Below, piece by piece: positions 4,797 through 5,207 of a stretch of DNA of 5,207 bases (positions are counted from its first letter, which is position 1; every line of letters begins with the position of its first letter). The DNA comes from Deltaproteobacteria bacterium (GTDB taxonomy: Bacteria; Desulfobacterota; Deferrisomatia; Deferrisomatales; Deferrisomataceae): contig JAADGT010000096.1 in assembly GCA_013152215.1 (NCBI GenBank), positions 1 through 5,207 on the forward strand, in the 5' to 3' direction. A program made the translations under genes and the position numbers. The notes under the pieces were generated by a model, which saw nothing but the letters and a program-made list of their open reading frames with translations, was not told where the DNA came from and ran no database searches.

Positions 4797-5207
4797 ATGC
4801 CCCAGCTGCCCCTGCGGGCGCCCGCCAAGGTGAACCTCTACCTCGAGGTGCTCGGCCGCCGGCCCGACGGGTACCACGACCTGCGCATGCTCATGGCGCC
4901 GGTGTCGTGGTTCGACCGGCTCGTGCTCGAGCCCCTGGCCGATCCCGGCCGGGTCGAGGTGGAGGGCGGGGGGCCGGCGGGCGACGAGAACCTCTGCGCC
5001 CGGGCCGCCCGGTACTACCTGCGGGCCACCGGGGTGAGGGCCGGGGTTCGGGTCACCCTGGACAAGCGCATCCCGGCCGGGGCGGGGCTGGGGGGCGGGT
5101 CGAGCGACGCGGCCGCCGTGCTGCTGGGCATGGAGCGGCTGTTCGACAGGGCACTGTCCGAAACGGCCCGGCGTGAGGCCGCCTTCCGGGTGGGTGCGGA
5201 CGTGCCG
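4797..5207 (+). CDS. ispE: 4-diphosphocytidyl-2-C-methyl-D-erythritol kinase (partial, 3' end outside window)
   Basis: IspE is the GHMP-superfamily kinase that phosphorylates the 2-hydroxyl of CDP-methylerythritol in the MEP (non-mevalonate) route to isoprenoids. The first 137 residues are present, about half of a normal protein (E. coli, 283 aa). Signature motifs are APAKVNLYLEV (Lys11 as catalytic lysine), RRPDGYHDL at 21-29, the ATP-binding glycine-rich loop PAGAGLGGGSSDAA at 93-106, and GADVP at 133-137, where Asp135 matches the catalytic aspartate. ATG 4797 fits the family N-terminus; GGAG at 4782-4785 is a modest ribosome binding site 11 nt upstream. The frame is open back to an ATG at 4731 inside the tRNA CCA end, but that start has no ribosome binding site and would place the terminator in the coding region. 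No convincing promoter lies between the terminator and 4797, so expression may come from terminator read-through or from an unrecognised promoter. Confidence 0.96.
   Translation, partial: MPQLPLRAPAKVNLYLEVLGRRPDGYHDLRMLMAPVSWFDRLVLEPLADPGRVEVEGGGPAGDENLCARAARYYLRATGVRAGVRVTLDKRIPAGAGLGGGSSDAAAVLLGMERLFDRALSETARREAAFRVGADVP

Noticed and set aside
2796..4877. Long minus-strand open frame across the kinase fusion, tRNA and ispE start
   Set aside because: It runs through a tRNA gene and a terminator and is low-complexity; it reflects scarcity of stop codons in high-GC DNA.
4907..5176. 89-aa + strand frame inside ispE
   Set aside because: It is an out-of-frame, Arg/Gly-rich reading of a gene whose real frame has all IspE motifs.

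Overview
This is a very GC-rich stretch (GC-ending codons dominate every gene) with all recognisable genes on the + strand. The gene content suggests a high-GC anaerobic bacterium of the broad deltaproteobacterial/Desulfobacterota kind: a tungsten-type aldehyde:ferredoxin oxidoreductase, a YHS-like membrane-anchored small protein, MEP-pathway isoprenoid synthesis, and tandem CTAG/GACCGAC intergenic repeats. That placement is an inference from gene types and composition; no marker gene settles it.

Layout. Positions 1-102 look like the 3' end of an unidentified upstream gene. Positions 103-234 are non-coding and unusually structured: two adjacent inverted repeats (the second a possible terminator), three 8-bp TTCTAGCC-type tandem units, a small GC hairpin, four 7-bp CGACCGA-type tandem units, and a palindrome that contains the ribosome binding site of the next gene.

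Positions 235-4613 form a tightly packed cluster of five genes, probably one operon: an 85-aa membrane-anchored YHS-like protein; an aldehyde:ferredoxin oxidoreductase (AOR) of about 593 aa with an apparent single-base frameshift near its 3' end; a 199-aa class II (fuculose-1-phosphate-type) aldolase; a 46-aa single-helix membrane protein; and a 533-aa fusion of an aminoglycoside-phosphotransferase-like domain with a P-loop kinase domain. Junctions are a 4-nt ATGA overlap, an 8-nt overlap, an 11-nt gap and a 4-nt GTGA overlap, so translation is probably coupled. Aldolase next to AOR suggests, without proving, that an aldehyde released by the aldolase is oxidised by the AOR.

Positions 4610-4778 are a compact stable-RNA unit: a near-consensus sigma-70 promoter whose -35 box overlaps the stop codon of the kinase fusion, tRNA-Phe(GAA) with an encoded CCA end, and a strong hairpin-plus-T-tract terminator. 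The window ends in the first half of ispE (4797 onward), cut just after its catalytic aspartate.

No CRISPR array, insertion sequence or integrase was seen. The points most worth checking are the AOR frameshift, the hairpin-sequestered ribosome binding site in front of a TTG start, the tandem-repeat leader, and the AOR/aldolase pairing.
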